From Reclinomonas americana ATCC 50394 (Eukaryota; Jakobida; Jakobea; Jakobida), in contig PS015134.1 of NCBI GenBank assembly GCA_048213135.1, positions 62,001-126,000 of the forward strand: a stretch of DNA of 64,000 bases, read 5' to 3'. Positions 26,660-39,900 of this stretch are shown one piece after another. The first letter of the stretch is position 1, and each line of letters opens with the position of its first letter. The notes beneath the pieces are model-generated. The model was not told the origin of the DNA, did no database searches, and worked only from the letters and a program-made list of their open reading frames with translations. The translations under genes and the position numbers were made by a program.

Positions 26660-27275
26660 ATGTACCTGCGCGCCGTGAGCCTGCTCTCCGCTGTCGGCGC
26701 ATCGTGGATCGTCGGTGGTGTGGTCACTCCCCCGCGTGCCGCAGAGGATGATGACGTGCAGCTGTACCACGCACTGCAGAGCCTCCGAAACGCATCCTCG
26801 TTGGAACCGACCAAGGTGCTGGAGGCTGCCAACGTGCTCAGCGCTCGCGGCTTGCTGCATAACACACCCACAAGCATGCGCTTATTCTACTCCACCACCG
26901 CGCACCTCTCGATCCTCGCCATGCTCGTGAATCGGACGCGCCAGCTCGCCTGCGGCTCCTACGCCTCCACCAGTGGCGTGAACTCGGTGGCCCTCGTCGG
27001 TGCCACGAGCGTCGGCAAGTCCACGATGCTGCGCCTGTACGCCGACCTGTGCCGCCACATCGAGCCCTCGGTGATCCCGGTCTACATCAACTTCACCGAC
27101 GTCTTGGTCGCACGCACCGCCACTCTCCGATTCATCGGCGAGTATGCCGTGGAGGCCATGCGAGTCGCCGGCGTCCCCGTCACGGAGACAGCGGATCGCG
27201 GTCTACTCAAGTGCGTGGAAGACAAGTTGGAGCGGGAGAATCAACACCTGTTGCTGCTCGTCGACGAGCTAGACC
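26660..27275 (+). CDS. P-loop NTPase (AAA/STAND-like), truncated by a gap
   Basis: An open frame from ATG 26660 (MYLRAVSLLSAVGASWIVGG) runs into the 150-N gap 27276-27425. After a helical region, residues about 111-122 are VALVGATSVGKST, a Walker A motif. YINFTDVLV follows (strand 2 region) and QHLLLLVDELD just before the gap is Walker B with the Asp-Glu pair. An AAA+ or STAND-type ATPase is likely; the domain after Walker B is missing. The kinesin gene's stop lies at 27447 on the other strand, only 22 bp beyond the gap, so the true gap must be larger than drawn or the protein ends soon after. The first 20 residues are hydrophobic (possible organelle signal or membrane anchor). Confidence 0.75.
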
Positions 27276-27446
27276 NNNNNNNNNNNNNNNNNNNNNNNNN
27301 NNNNNNNNNNNNNNNNNNNNNNNNNNNNNNNNNNNNNNNNNNNNNNNNNNNNNNNNNNNNNNNNNNNNNNNNNNNNNNNNNNNNNNNNNNNNNNNNNNNN
27401 NNNNNNNNNNNNNNNNNNNNNNNNNTGCGCGTGCGCGCGCGTCACC

Positions 27447-28768
27447 TTAGCGCTGAATCTCGACCTTCCTGCGCGCCGTGCCAATGTCGCACGAGTTGAC
27501 CTTGGCAGCAAAGCGCAACGACGACACACTCTCCAGCAGATGCAGCATGGCCGGCGAAATGTTGACAAACATGAGCGTCTTGGAGTTGCCGCCGAGCGAC
27601 TTTTGCAGCAGGTAGGTGAGGCGCGAGTTACGGTACGGCACGTGGGTCGACTTGTTGGCCAGTGCGGCAATCACATCGCCCAGGCACGACAGCGACTTGT
27701 TAATGTGCTGCGTCTCCAGACGGCGGTCGCCCGTGTGTTGCGTCTGCTTCAGGCGCTCCGAGCCGGCCAAATCGATGAGGTTCAGCAGGCCCTCGGAGAC
27801 GGCGCCGGTCTGCAAGGGGGGAAAAGAGGAAAGGGGAAAAGAGGGAAAGGTAAGTAAGGGGATAAAGGGAAAGGGGGAAGGGGAAGGGGGATAAAGGGGA
27901 CGAGGGGAAGGGCACAGGGGTGAAGAAGGACAAGAGGTGATAGAAAGGGAAGAGGAGAGAGAGAGAGAGCAGAGGGAGAAATGGCAGAGGTGAGAGAGTA
28001 AGGACACATGTGGGAGACAAGAACAGAGAAAAAGGGCACGCGAGAGAAAGGACACACGAGGAAAATGGCAGAGGGAGAGGAAACAACGGGCGATGTGAGA
28101 GAAAAGCACAGACGACAAAGGGCAGAGGCAAGACAGGACAGAGGAGAGACAAGACATAGTAAGCAGGATGATGTGAACGAACAACATGGAGAAGGGAAAT
28201 GGCAAGAAAAAAGTGAGGAGGAGGCGAGAATGGATAGAGGTGCGGAAAAAGAAAGAGCACGAGTACGACACACAGCAGATACAACACGTTGAGGAGCACC
28301 AGCATCGCAACACCCTCGGGAAGTAAAGAAGTGAACGCCGAGGAAAGCGAGCCAATGTTAGTAGAATGCCCCTCTCTCCCCCTTCTCCCTCCCTCCAACC
28401 TTCTCCCTCTCCACTATCTTCCTCCCCACACACCTGATGATTGTGTCCCTTGATGTACAGCTGGAACACAGAGTGCGAGCGCGACGAGTTGGCATTGAGC
28501 TTGGTCGCGGCCCACGAACGCTGCCGACTGGCGCGGATGAGCAAGTCGTGCACCTCAGCCGGATCACGCACGGGCACTGCAGTGGATGAGGAAGAGGAAA
28601 TTGAGTGCGCTGCACAACTCAGCAGGGCAAGCGAAGAGCAGCACGCAACAGAGTTCGAGATTGGAGACCGACACACTGCCGTCGCCATTCTGCTTGATGT
28701 CGTACTTGAGGTTGGTGCCGGGTTCGGCGAGCAGATCGCGAATCTGCTCGTTGTAGATTTCCAAAAAG
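27447..28768 (-). CDS. Kinesin-14 motor domain (C-terminal motor), 5' part missing
   Basis: Three exons are seen: about 28768-28650 ([13 protein letters not shown]), 28576-28434 ([17 protein letters not shown], switch I SSRSH), and 27809-27447 ([11 protein letters not shown], switch [32 protein letters not shown]). The end is [18 protein letters not shown], then 7 residues and the stop; this ending is characteristic of kinesin-14 (Ncd/KAR3), where the motor is at the C-terminus. The P-loop half of the motor, the neck and the stalk should lie upstream (above 28768). There I find only repeats and the 20-N gap 28982-29001, so they were probably lost in assembly. Known role: minus-end-directed microtubule motor. 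Confidence 0.92.
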
Positions 28769-28849
28769 CTGCGCAGAGAGGGAGGCGAGTGAGAAAAGGA
28801 GCAGAGATAAGGACAGAAAGTGTTCTCTCGCTCACCACTCACTTTCACC

Positions 28850-30160
28850 GCAGCTCTCTCTCATCGCTCACTTCTCGCTCTCTCGCTCTCACTCTCACCG
28901 CTCGCTTCCCAGCTCACTCTCGCCGCTCGCTTCCCAGCTCACTCTCACCGCTCGCTTCTCTCTCTCTCTCTCTCTCTCTCTNNNNNNNNNNNNNNNNNNN
29001 NAGGGGGAAAGGGTGAGCAACAGGGAAAGGAGGGGGATTGAAGGGAAAGGCAAAGAGGGAGGGAAAGGGAGAAAAAAGTGACAGTGTGTAAGAATGGTAA
29101 TCACATTCCCTCTCCTGTTCTCTCTGAGTGAGTGAGCGAGTGTGAGCGAGAGAGGAGAGAGAAGAGAGAGAGGAAAGAGCGCATCTTCTCTTAATCCGCC
29201 TCGCTCTTTCTCTGAGCGAGTGAACGTGTGCTTGCGTGCGGAGAGGAAGTAGTCTCTAATCGCAGTCTTCTCTCACCCTCATTCTTTGTGTGCATGTGCG
29301 AGAGATGGAGAAGGAGAAGCAGCACACAGACCTGCAAGTTCTTCAGTCTCTCTCACACTGTGTGTGTGAGTGAGAGGTCTCTTGTGTCACGTTCTTTTCA
29401 CTGTCTTCTCTCTCTTCCTCCCTTTCTCATGTTCCTTGTGTGCCTACGCGCAAGTGCGTGTGTGCAAGAGCGCGTCGAGAGAGAATAAGAAGCACAGAGA
29501 CCTGTCTCAGAGGTCTATCTCTCTAGGTGCACAAGTGTGTGAGTCAGTGGAGTGAGAGGTCTCTTTTCTCACGTTTCTCTGTCGTGTGAATGAGTGAGAT
29601 CTCTCTCCCTTCTGCTCCTTCTCCTTCTCTCACTCTCTGACTGTGCAAGAGCGTGTTGAGAGAGAGAGAGAGAATAAAGCACAGAGACCTGTCTCAAGTT
29701 CTCTCTGACTGTGCACGAGTGAGCGAGAGGTCTATCTCTCTCAGTGTGTGTCAGTGAGGTCTCTTTTCTCACGCGTTTCTGTCTCCTCCTCGCTCTCTGA
29801 GTGTTCGTGTGAATGAGCGAGAGGTCTTACTCTCTCCCCCTTCTGTTCTCCCTCTCCTTCTCTCACACTCTGACTGTGCAAGAGCGTGTTGAGAGAGAGA
29901 GAGAGAATAAAGCACAGAGACCTGTCTAAAGTTCTCTCTGACTGTGCACGAGTGAGCGAGAGGTCTATCTCTCTCAGTGTGTGTCAGTGAGGTCTCTTTT
30001 CTCACGTTCTTCTCTCCCTCTCTGAGCGTGTGAATGAGTGAGAAGTCTTACTCTCTCCCCCTTCTGTTCTCCCTCTCTTTCTCTCACTCTCTGACTGTGC
30101 ACGAGTGTGTTAAGAGAGAGAGAGAGTGGAGTGAGACCGTTATGGCACGCGCACACACGA
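28850..30160. repeat. Tandem satellite of about 220-235 bp
   Basis: The phrase GTGCAAGAGCG, a GA run, AATAA..AGCACAGAGACCTGTCT, GTGCACGAGTGAGCGAGAGG and GGTCTCTTTTCTCACG recur with starts at 29462, 29643, 29876 and 30097 (partial), i.e. periods of 181, 233 and 221. The flank 28850-29100 has (CT)n and a 20-N gap. It lies upstream of the kinesin exons. Confidence 0.88.
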
Positions 30161-30189
30161 GTGTCAACTGTGCAAGTGTGTGTGTGCGT

Positions 30190-30330
30190 CATAGTGCTTG
30201 TGTAACGCAACACTCTCAATGGCGGCAACGCTCGAGGCTGATGAGGTGGCGGCGGTGGCAGAGGCAGACGAGGGGCGCGCGGGCACTCCAGAAACGCTCA
30301 TGCCCTGTGTGTGCACAACGTGAGACAACA
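30190..30330. other. GC-rich island that reads as coding on both strands
   Basis: Plus strand from ATG 30220: MAATLEADEVAAVAEADEG. Minus strand from ATG 30301: MSVSGVPARPSSASATAATS. Either could be an N-terminal exon: the minus reading would suit the kinesin (5' end missing), the plus reading a gene to the right. A tRNA 475 bp to the right makes a long plus-strand first intron less likely. Unresolved. Confidence 0.35.
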
Positions 30331-30804
30331 GACTCTGTGTGTGTGTGACGACTTTCTTTCTTTCTTTACGCACTGTCTGTGTGTGTGTGTGCTCTCGTTC
30401 ACGAGTAACTTGTGCGTGGTAACGTAGAAAAAAACGACTTTTTTCTGTTGTGAGTGTGTGTGTGGTGAAAGTGAGTGGGCATCTCGGACATCACCCTGGC
30501 CGTCCTTTCTCTCTCTTGCAGTGCGTGTCTGCCTCTGCGTGTCTGCCTGTGTGTGCTAGTGGGTGTGGCATGCACGCAACTCGGTGGACGTGAAGGGTGT
30601 GTGTTGTTTTTTGTGGACAACTGTCCGTGTGTGTGTCATGACTCATCATTTCCTTTCTGATTCCATTCTCTCTGTGTTGCAGCGCGGGTGTGTGTGCGTG
30701 TTTGGTTGCATCTGAGTTGCACGGCGAGGGTGCGTGAGTTGGCGTCGTTCGCTCATCTGCCATGTTCATTGTTGTGGTGCCTTGGCAACTCAGGTGCATG
30801 TGAC

Positions 30805-30877
30805 AGCTCGTATGGTCTAACGGTTATGACATAGGACTCTGAATCCTGTAGCCGTGGTTCGACTCCACGTACGAGCT
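30805..30877 (+). tRNA. tRNA-Gln (CUG), second copy
   Basis: Identical over 73 nt to the tRNA at 18487-18559 (there on the minus strand): anticodon loop CTCTGAA, acceptor AGCTCGT/ACGAGCT. It is followed by CTTATTTTTTATTTTTTCC, a Pol III terminator. Confidence 0.96.
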
Positions 30878-31661
30878 CTTATTTTTTATTTTTTCCCTCG
30901 CCAGCGCAGTGATCGCTCATGGCCCCAGTGCACTACCGAGCATGAGGAATGTTGCGTGGCATGACGGATCTGTGCTCGAAAGTGAAAAATACGGAAATGT
31001 CAATATCGATATTGGCAAAATCGCCCAGCACCTCTATGCCATCCAGCAAGCAGCTGCAGTCTTATTCTCTAAGTCCAACTGCACCTGCATCCGACACCGG
31101 CACTTGCATCCGACACCGCCACTGAGGGACGTCGCGTATTTCGAATTCAAAAACTCGAGAACTGCTGAACAACAACCAGCAAACAAGCAACAGCTGTCTT
31201 GATGACCGAGTTCAACCGTATCCAAAACATCAACACAGACACCAACCTTGAGGCAGCAGCAGGTTCCTTGTGGGTGTGTTCGCTCTCGGAGCTCCGATCG
31301 CGAACAAGTCGAGAACTGCGCATGCGATCCTCACCGAGAATCATACACCTCTGTACTCCACAAATCATGAGCATCACAAACGAACAGGCACGCACAGTTC
31401 AACCACGTGCACGCTGATGAACGGTTCTCGACGTCGGCATATGCATGCGCTGCGCATGCAGTTGTTCGAATTCGAAGGTTTGAGAGTGAATGCACATACA
31501 CACAGGAAAACCTACCGCTGTCCCCAGACAGGTGTTTGTGTTGATTTCTCTTGCAGAAACGCCAGCATGTATGCCGTCTCGACTTTTTCTCGCTTGNNNN
31601 NNNNNNNNNNNNNNNNTCCCTCATTCGTGAGAGCTGGCAGTTGTCTCTATTCTTCTCTCAG
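30878..31661. other. Spacer with a palindrome; possible 5' exon
   Basis: AATATCGATATT (31002-31013) is a perfect palindrome containing TATCGATA. ATG 31201 opens MTEFNRIQNINTDTNLEAAA followed by a possible donor (GTTCCT); it could be the first exon of the beta-repeat gene at 32682, but phase cannot be tested. A 20-N gap lies at 31597-31616. Confidence 0.35.
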
Positions 31662-32320
31662 AGTCACTGTGTGCCTCTTCGGAGTGGGTTTGGATGCTGT
31701 TGTCTCTTAGCCTCTCTCACTTGCGGAGAGCGTCAAACAGAGAGTTGTCATCTCCACATGTTCATAGTCTCTCTCCTTCTCTCAGAGTCACTGTGTGTCT
31801 CTTCAGAGAGTGGCTTTGCATGCTTGACTCTCAGTCGTTCAGTTCTCTCGCTTGCTCACTGAGAACGAGAGAGAACGGAGAGTGTCAAACAGAGAGTTGT
31901 CACGTCGTCTCCATTTATTCGTTGTCTCTCTCCTTCTCCCAGAGGCACTGTGTGTCTCTTCGGAGAGTGGGTTTGGATGCTGTTGCCTCTCGGTCATTCA
32001 GTCGCTCTCTCACTTGCTCACTGAACAGAGAGCGTCATACAATGAGTTGTCTCCTCATCTCCATATGTTCATTGTCTCTTTTCTTCTCTCAGAGTCACTG
32101 TGTGTCTCTTCGGAGAGTGGGGTTGGATGCAGTTTCCGCCTGCTCTAGTCGTTCAGTGTCTCTCACTTGCTCACTTGGAACGACAGAGAGTTGTCTCGTC
32201 GTCTCCATTTATTTCATTGTCTCTCTCCTTCTCTCGCTCTCTCATAGTCACCGTGTGTCTCTTCGGAGAGTGGGTTTGGATGCAGGTGCCTTCCCTCCAC
32301 CGCACTCGATACGTCGTGAG
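31662..32320. repeat. Five tandem copies of a unit of about 150 bp
   Basis: AGTCACTGTGTGTCTCTTC followed by GGAGAGTGGGTTTGGATGC recurs at 31662, 31786, 31943, 32093 and 32246 (periods 124, 157, 150, 153). Each copy is preceded by a CT tract ending in CAG or a variant, resembling a splice acceptor. Flanks carry GAGAGTTGTC and TCTCCAT blocks. Confidence 0.9.
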
Positions 32321-32681
32321 TGATTGCATGTTCCTCTTGTCGTCTCACGTCTCCCTCGTTCCCCCGCGCTCATTGAGACCGATCGAGAAGCAGAGTCGTC
32401 CGGTGCTCAGAACGAGAGAGAAAAGTGGAACGGGAAATTGAGTTCTCTTGTTGTCTCTCTCGTTTGCTCGTCTCTGTTTCTCTCTCGCTCATTGAGAGCG
32501 TCAGACGGAAGGCACTTGTTTGTTCCGTTCGCTGAGAACGAGATTGCCGAAGTTGCCTCGTCGTTTCAGTTTCCTGTTCTTTGAGTCTTTCGCGCGGGAG
32601 AAGCAACAGGCCAAGTGCATGCTTGTAGTTCTCTCTCTCTCTCTCACTCTCTCTCAACCTCTCTCCCCTTGTCTCACCCTC

Positions 32682-35561
32682 AGGTATTCACCAACGTCGA
32701 CACCCTTGTCGAGTTCACCACCACACTGGAGGACTGCGGCGCGTGGTTGTACACCTCGGCGCGTGTGGAGCACACGTACACGTCGGTGAATCGGGCGCCG
32801 GATCATCAGAAGCTGACGGTGACTGTCGACTGGCCGCAGGCGAGGGCGAGCTGGTTTGATCGCTTGTTTGGCAGGCTGGTGAGGGGGGAGGAAGGAATGG
32901 ATGAGAAGCATGTGAACCCTGCACGTGGATGTGTTTGCCCGTTATGCTGTTGATCTCTCTCGGTATTCTCTATCTCACTTTCTCCCTTTGCTATTTCTCT
33001 CTTTCTCGTCCCTTGTTGCTCTCTCTCTCTCTCTCATCCGTTCTTTTTGTGTGCGCTGGCTGCCTTTCCTCCAACTGTCTCGCTATTCGTCTCTTTCTCC
33101 CTCTCGTTCCCGTTTCTCTCTCTCTCTCTCATTCTTTCTTATGAGACAATTGCGTCATACTTTGCGTCTCTTTCCCCTCTCATTCACTGATTTCTCTCTC
33201 CATCTCATTCTTTCGTTTGTGTTCATTGCGTGTCGTTCCTCATCTGTCTCCATGCATCTCACTCCCCATTTCGTTCTCTTTCTTTTTCGTTCTCCTACCT
33301 CCCTGTCGTTCTCCCTCCCTGTCGTTCTCCGACCTTCCTGTCGTTCTCCTACCTCCATCTCGTCATCCTACCTTCCTATCTTTCTCTCTCTCTCTCTCTC
33401 TCTTGTTCTCCCCCTCTCTCTCTCGTTCTATCTCTATCTCGTTCCCCTCTGTTTCGTTCTCCTACCTCCCTCTGTCCCCTTCTCTCCCATTTCTCTCTCT
33501 ATGTATCCGCCTTCATTCGCGCATTCTCTCTCTTTTTAAACACTCATCGCAGTTCGGCCAAACCTACCCCTCCGCATCGCTGTGCCTGCGCATTCCCGAG
33601 AGCGCCGATCTCGACGTGCACTCCTCCAACGGCGATCTCTTTCTCACGGGCGCCTTTCGCGGTGGTCCGTCCCTCCGCCAATCTCCTCTCACCGACACTG
33701 CCTCCCTCACCCTTGCGTGTCACAGGCAATCTTAACATAAGAGCGCACGACGGCAGTGTCAACTGCGATCAGCTGTGCGGTGTGTCGCACAACGCCAATG
33801 TCGAGGAGGGCGTCTTGTCGATTGGCCTGCTCGACGGCGCGCAGAATCAGGTTTGTCAGCATGTAATCCATACTCGGCGAGATAGCTGGCAGAGAGAGAA
33901 TGAGAAAGAGAGACGATGGGAGGCAGGGAGAAAGGAAGAGAGGGAGAAAGAGGGAAAGGAAGAATCGAAGGCGGGAGAGACAGAATAAGCAGGAAAAGGA
34001 AAGAGAAACTGTTGACAAGAGACAGCGAGGGTCGCGCGGACAGAAGCAAATGCACGCGCGTGAGATTAGAACCAGCATTGGAAGCCACGTGCTCCCACAA
34101 GAAAATGCACTCCGACATTGAAACTCAGAGCACAGAGAAGAGGGTAAGGGGAGAGAGTGGGAGAGAAAACGTGAGGGACGTGTGTAAGAAGTGCTTGTTG
34201 CAGAACGAATTGCTTTCGTTGTTGTCGTCTCACATCTCCCTGCTCGACAGCTCTCGAGTGACGAGCGCAACATCGAGATTGGTCGCATCGAGGGCGGCAA
34301 CACCATTCTGCGCTCCGACGAAGGCAGCATCTTCTTCGAGCTCACGGAGAACGGCAACGTCGATGCCAAGACCGAGGAGGGGCATGTGGAGGTGCGTGCG
34401 GGGGAGGAGAAGGGTGTTTGTAATAGGGCAGTCGACGTCTCCTTTCCCCACCCTCACTTGCGTCAATCTCACTTTCACCTCCACTTCTTCCCAATTTGTT
34501 GTGGCCGTTTCTTGTTGTTACCCTGCTGCGTTCTCTTTTCTGTGTCCTGTCGCCCGCGGTGAACGTAGATCGTGGCGATCTCATTGTACAAGCGTGTCGT
34601 TGAAGGGTGCGTTCTCAGGCGCCTTAACCACCTGTGAGCACGCGAAAGTCAGTGAGTCCCTTCTTCTGTCTCCTTCAGTGCTTTTCCGGCCTTCCTCTTC
34701 TTACATGTGCTTTGAAAATACCTGTTGACAGACAAGAGCATGTAGTGTATTCATTCCTCGCTTGCATGACTATTGCACTTGCACCCTCTGACCCTTGTTC
34801 GCACCGTTGCACTGCGACATGCTTGCAGACGTCAAGCTCTCGCTCTTTGTCTCGCACTGTTGCGCATTAATGGCAAGCAACATGGCACGCAGAGCGTGAC
34901 CGATTCTACAATGTTGGCAGTCCGACGAGCTTGCAAGCACCTCTCTCTCTCTCTCTCTCGCTATTACATTCTTTGCTGAGCAGTCTNNNNNNNNNNNNNN
35001 NNNNNNCACCGAGAACGTTTTTTTCTTTTTCGAAGTGTTTGCAGAAGTCTGTCTTCGCTTCCTGTCAGTTTGTCTCTCTTTTTCTCTGTAGCGCATCCGT
35101 TGCAGGGCCCTCGACGAGCAGACGCTCCACTGCACGCACATTGTTAATGCTTTGCTTTCATCGAGCTCATTCCCCTCCTCCCTTCCCCCCTCCAAGGCCA
35201 ACCTCGTCAACAACCGCTTCGGCACAATCCGCCTCGAGTCCGTCGAGCGCGACGTCCTCCTGCTCACCAACCCCCTCTGCCGCGCCAATCTGCACGTGCT
35301 GGGACCGCTGAGCACCCTCAAGTATCCAAGAAAACGCATCTCGTTTGATGACGATTGTTGCGTTCCGTGCTTCCATGTGCCGTGCATTTCTTCCCCACTC
35401 GTCTTAACAGTGCTCCGCCCGCAGTGCACACTGAGGGCGAGGCAGCAGAGGCGCACAACCACAAGAAGCCGCACCTGGGTCGCATGAATGGCGGCGACGC
35501 GAGTGGCAAGCGTGAAATCACGCTGAAAGCCCGCACCATGATTATCCGCATGGGCGGCTGA
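32682..35561 (+). CDS. Beta-strand-repeat protein (DUF4097/FAM185A-like)
   Basis: Exons: 32682-32878, 33553-about 33660, 33726-33850, 34251-34391, about 34569-34601, about 35199-35321, about 35412-35561. The middle exons repeat a short beta motif: DLDVHSSNGDLFLTG, NLNIRAHDGSVNC, NIEIGRIEGGNTILRSDEGS and NVDAKTEEGHVE. This is the alternating G-D/hydrophobic pattern of DUF4097 (putative adhesin) right-handed beta helices. The C-terminus is charged (KREITLKARTMIIRMGG). The start is not found; the first exon shown opens after an acceptor (CCCTCAG at 32681). No TM helix is seen in the exons at hand. Function unknown for this family. It is convergent with the hypothetical gene ending at 35696. Confidence 0.6.
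34980..35010. other. 20-N gap
   Basis: 34987-35006, inside an intron of the beta-repeat gene after a (CT)n tract. Confidence 0.95.
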
Positions 35562-35695
35562 GGCGTGGCGATGGGCGAGTGTTTGTACAAAAGGACGAGC
35601 GGTAGCACCGAATGAATGAAGTGTGTTTTCTTTAGGGCACGCCTCTCGTCATCTCATTTTTCATTCACCACGAGACACACAGAGCGCGCGACAAC

Positions 35696-36600
<905 letters not shown>

Positions 36601-36917
36601 AACTGTTACCACAGGACACAGTGAGACAATAGGCGAGTGCGTTGTGAGTGCGCGGGCGAAGACTGACCCCATCCTCGCTCCGACGACAGTTGAAAGACGG
36701 AGATTGAACGTCGAGGTCTTTTGTCAGACGTTGTCTACGCAGGTCACTGTCGCGCTGTTTCCTTTGACAGCTGCATCGCTGAGCACTTTGCGCAGAGAGT
36801 ACTGTTGCTATAAACTTGAAGAAGGTTGATGCCCGACGTCGGCATTTATTGCCTCCTGGGGGGACGCGACTGAGAACAACAAACGAAAGCAGAGATCAAA
36901 GCATACGAGCACACACA

Positions 36918-39900
36918 ATGTCGGTGTGTGTGTTTGTTATCTTCTCTCACTTCTCTTCCCCTCCTCCTTGTGTGTGCTTACTGCTCTTGTTTGACACAGT
37001 TCTCTGTGAACGTGAGTGCGGCGCATGATTCGTCGCTGTCGGTGGTGGTGGAAGGCTTGTCGGGCATGTCCACTCTCGCGGACTTGCTGCGCGATGCCAC
37101 TCGCCTGCTGCGGGAGAAGAATGGAGATGACGGGATGGAGATTGTGGGAGTGGAGAAGCCGATGCAGTTTGACATCAACCTTGCTGCTGGGGTGCCTCTC
37201 GCAGCATTCGGCATCAACTCTTCCACTCATCTCGTCGTCTGTGTGACTCTTGGCGTGGCGTCGAGTGGACGGAGTGGGAGTGGGAGTGGAAGGTATGTGT
37301 CTGGGATGTGTTTGCGAATCATCTCTCTGCGCCAAACATGCAAGTCACTCTCATGTCCTCGCACAGCAACTCGGAGCGAGTGACTCGGTGTGTTTCCTCT
37401 CTTGCCCTCGTCAGAATCTGTCTCCCTCCCTTGTTCTTCCACTCAAATCGAGTCGATGCTGACTGTGTTGTGTGCATGTGCAGCATGATCAACTCGCAGC
37501 GCATCAACATGGCGTTTGAGGTGGTGGAGGAGGCCGCGCGCCTGCGCTGCCAAAGCGCTCTGGCGCAGTTCAGTCGCGATCATTCCGACTTTGATGTGCG
37601 GGCGTGGGTTTCGACTTTCACGCCTGCCGGCATGGATGCGACAGCAGTGAAGTTGTGGCGTGATCGGCATGCGCCATACAAAGGATGGCAGGTCAAGCTT
37701 TTCAAGGAAGTGTATCCGGTGGTGTTTGACTGGCGCGCGGCATTCGATGCCGATCTCACATCCGACCCCTCTTGTGACGCATTTGACGCGACGGCTCTCA
37801 CCTCCATAATGCTGTATGGCGGCTTTGTCGACGAGGACGGTCGCAAGCTGCGGCTGATTGACGATGCCGATGAACGCAAGGCTGTGGAACACCTGCGCGA
37901 GGTACGAAACGAGTTGGTGCACGGGTCATCGGCGTGGACAGAGGCCATTGTGAAAGATAATCTCGACGACGGTGGCGTGTTTCTCTCACTTCTCTACAAG
38001 CTGCACCTTCCTGCTGCTACAGTTGACCAGTTGGCAACACGGATTCGTGAGGCCCGCCACCTCGACTTCAGCGTCAGCACCTTCGAGGAGCGATTGCATC
38101 GACTGGCTGTGCGTGAGCTCTCGTTCTACCAACACGACGAGAGTGTGCGCAAGGACATGGAGATGTATGTGCCACTGCTGTGCTCCCGTGAGCGTGACGT
38201 TTCGTCGAGTGACAAGTTGACAGATCTGTTGGCGGAGGTGGATGCTTTCCTCTCTGACACCAACACCAACCAGCATGTGCTGGTGCTCTTCGGTAACAGT
38301 GGAGCTGGCAAGACCACCACCATGTCCGTACTGGCCGAGCGAGCTTGGCGGCAGTGGCAGGCGGGAGAGGGTAGACGAGTGCCTGTGCGTGTGCCTCTTG
38401 GTGCGCTGCGCAATGCTGATGAGCGATTGTTGGAAGAGGCACTGGAGCGACTGTCACCTGAATTGGGATTCAGCGAGACGGATGTGCGACGGTTGAAGGA
38501 GGAACCACTACTGTTGTTGCTTGACGGGTACGATGAGTTGTACCGTGGTGTGAATCTGTTTGTCAAGAACCAATTGGATGCGTCTGTGTGTCCCAACTTG
38601 AAGGTGATTATCACCTGCCGCGGCGATTATGCACTGACGGCACTGGGTAGTGTGGCGCAGTATCGACGGTATTTTGCACCGGTGGATGCACGAGGACAGT
38701 TGTGCATGCAGCAGCTGATGGAGCGACACATTGCACCATTCAGTCCGGAGCAGATTGAGAAGTACTGTGAGCGACTGGTACAAGTGGGCGTTGATGATGA
38801 AGTGCGATGGTCGACTGCCGAAGAGTACATTCGTGCACTGAAGGGTGTGCATGGACTGGATGCACTGGTGTCGAATCCGTTCCTGTTGGCTGTGGTGGCT
38901 CATGTGTTGCCAGAGTTGGTGGTTAGTGGTGTGCAGCGACCTACTCGGTGTGATGTGTTTGACCAATTCATTCGACAGTGGATCGAGAGAGAGCAGGACA
39001 GGCAGACTTGCCTTGGTGCGACGCGTGTGCCGAGTGAGGAGACGTGCCTCGCTTTCTGTGAGGGACTGGCACGGTTGATGCATGAGAGGAATGCGGTGCG
39101 TGTGTCTGTGACAGAGAGTCGATCAGGTGACGACGGAGAGGAGGATGACGACTTTGGTGGTGCACCACTTGAGTTGCGACGAGTGCAGGAGGGACCATTT
39201 GACAAGTTCCTCGGTCACAAGAACCAGCATGTGCGAGTATGCTGTCCGATTGTGCGACGATATGGTACGACGCAGTGGGGATTCGTGCACCTGTCGTTGC
39301 TTGAGCACTGTGTGGCACGTCATGTGTTTGCGTTGGAGACGTGGGATGCAGACAGGATGTTGACTGTGCAAGATGTGCAGCAGCATGTGTTGGCAGTGCA
39401 ACTGCTGAACGATCGACCATCACTGGTGGAACAGTTGGCAGAGGTGGTGCGACGGTCTCCTATACTGCAAGCGAGACTGTGGGAGGTGATGGAGTTGTCG
39501 CGTGAGGTGGATGAGGAGCGGGTGGTGACGGCAGCAGCGAATGCGGCGACGGTGCTGTGCGCTGCTGAAGTGTCGTTCAGTGGACGAGATCTGTCAGGTG
39601 TGAGAGTGCGGGGTGCGGATTTGAGAGACGCGGTGATGCACAGGACGGTGTGGAGGGGAGCGGATTTGAGAGACGTGAATGTGTGCATGGCGTATGCGAG
39701 GGAGGCGGATTTCAGCGAGGCTGATGTGAGGGGTGTAAAGTGGCCGAGGAAGCCGATGATGAGGCACACTATGTGGGTGACATCTGTCGCTATCACTCCC
39801 GATGGTCTCCACATCGTGAGTGGCAGCTGGGACAACACAGTTAGAGCTTGGTCACTGGCGAGTGGGGAAGAAGTGAGTCGGTTCGAGGGACACACTGGAC

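Noticed and set aside
31694-32323. 209-codon ORF through the 150-bp repeats
   Set aside because: It stays open because the last periods are near multiples of three, but the first periods (124, 157) break any repeat frame and the composition is Ser/Leu/Cys-rich low complexity.
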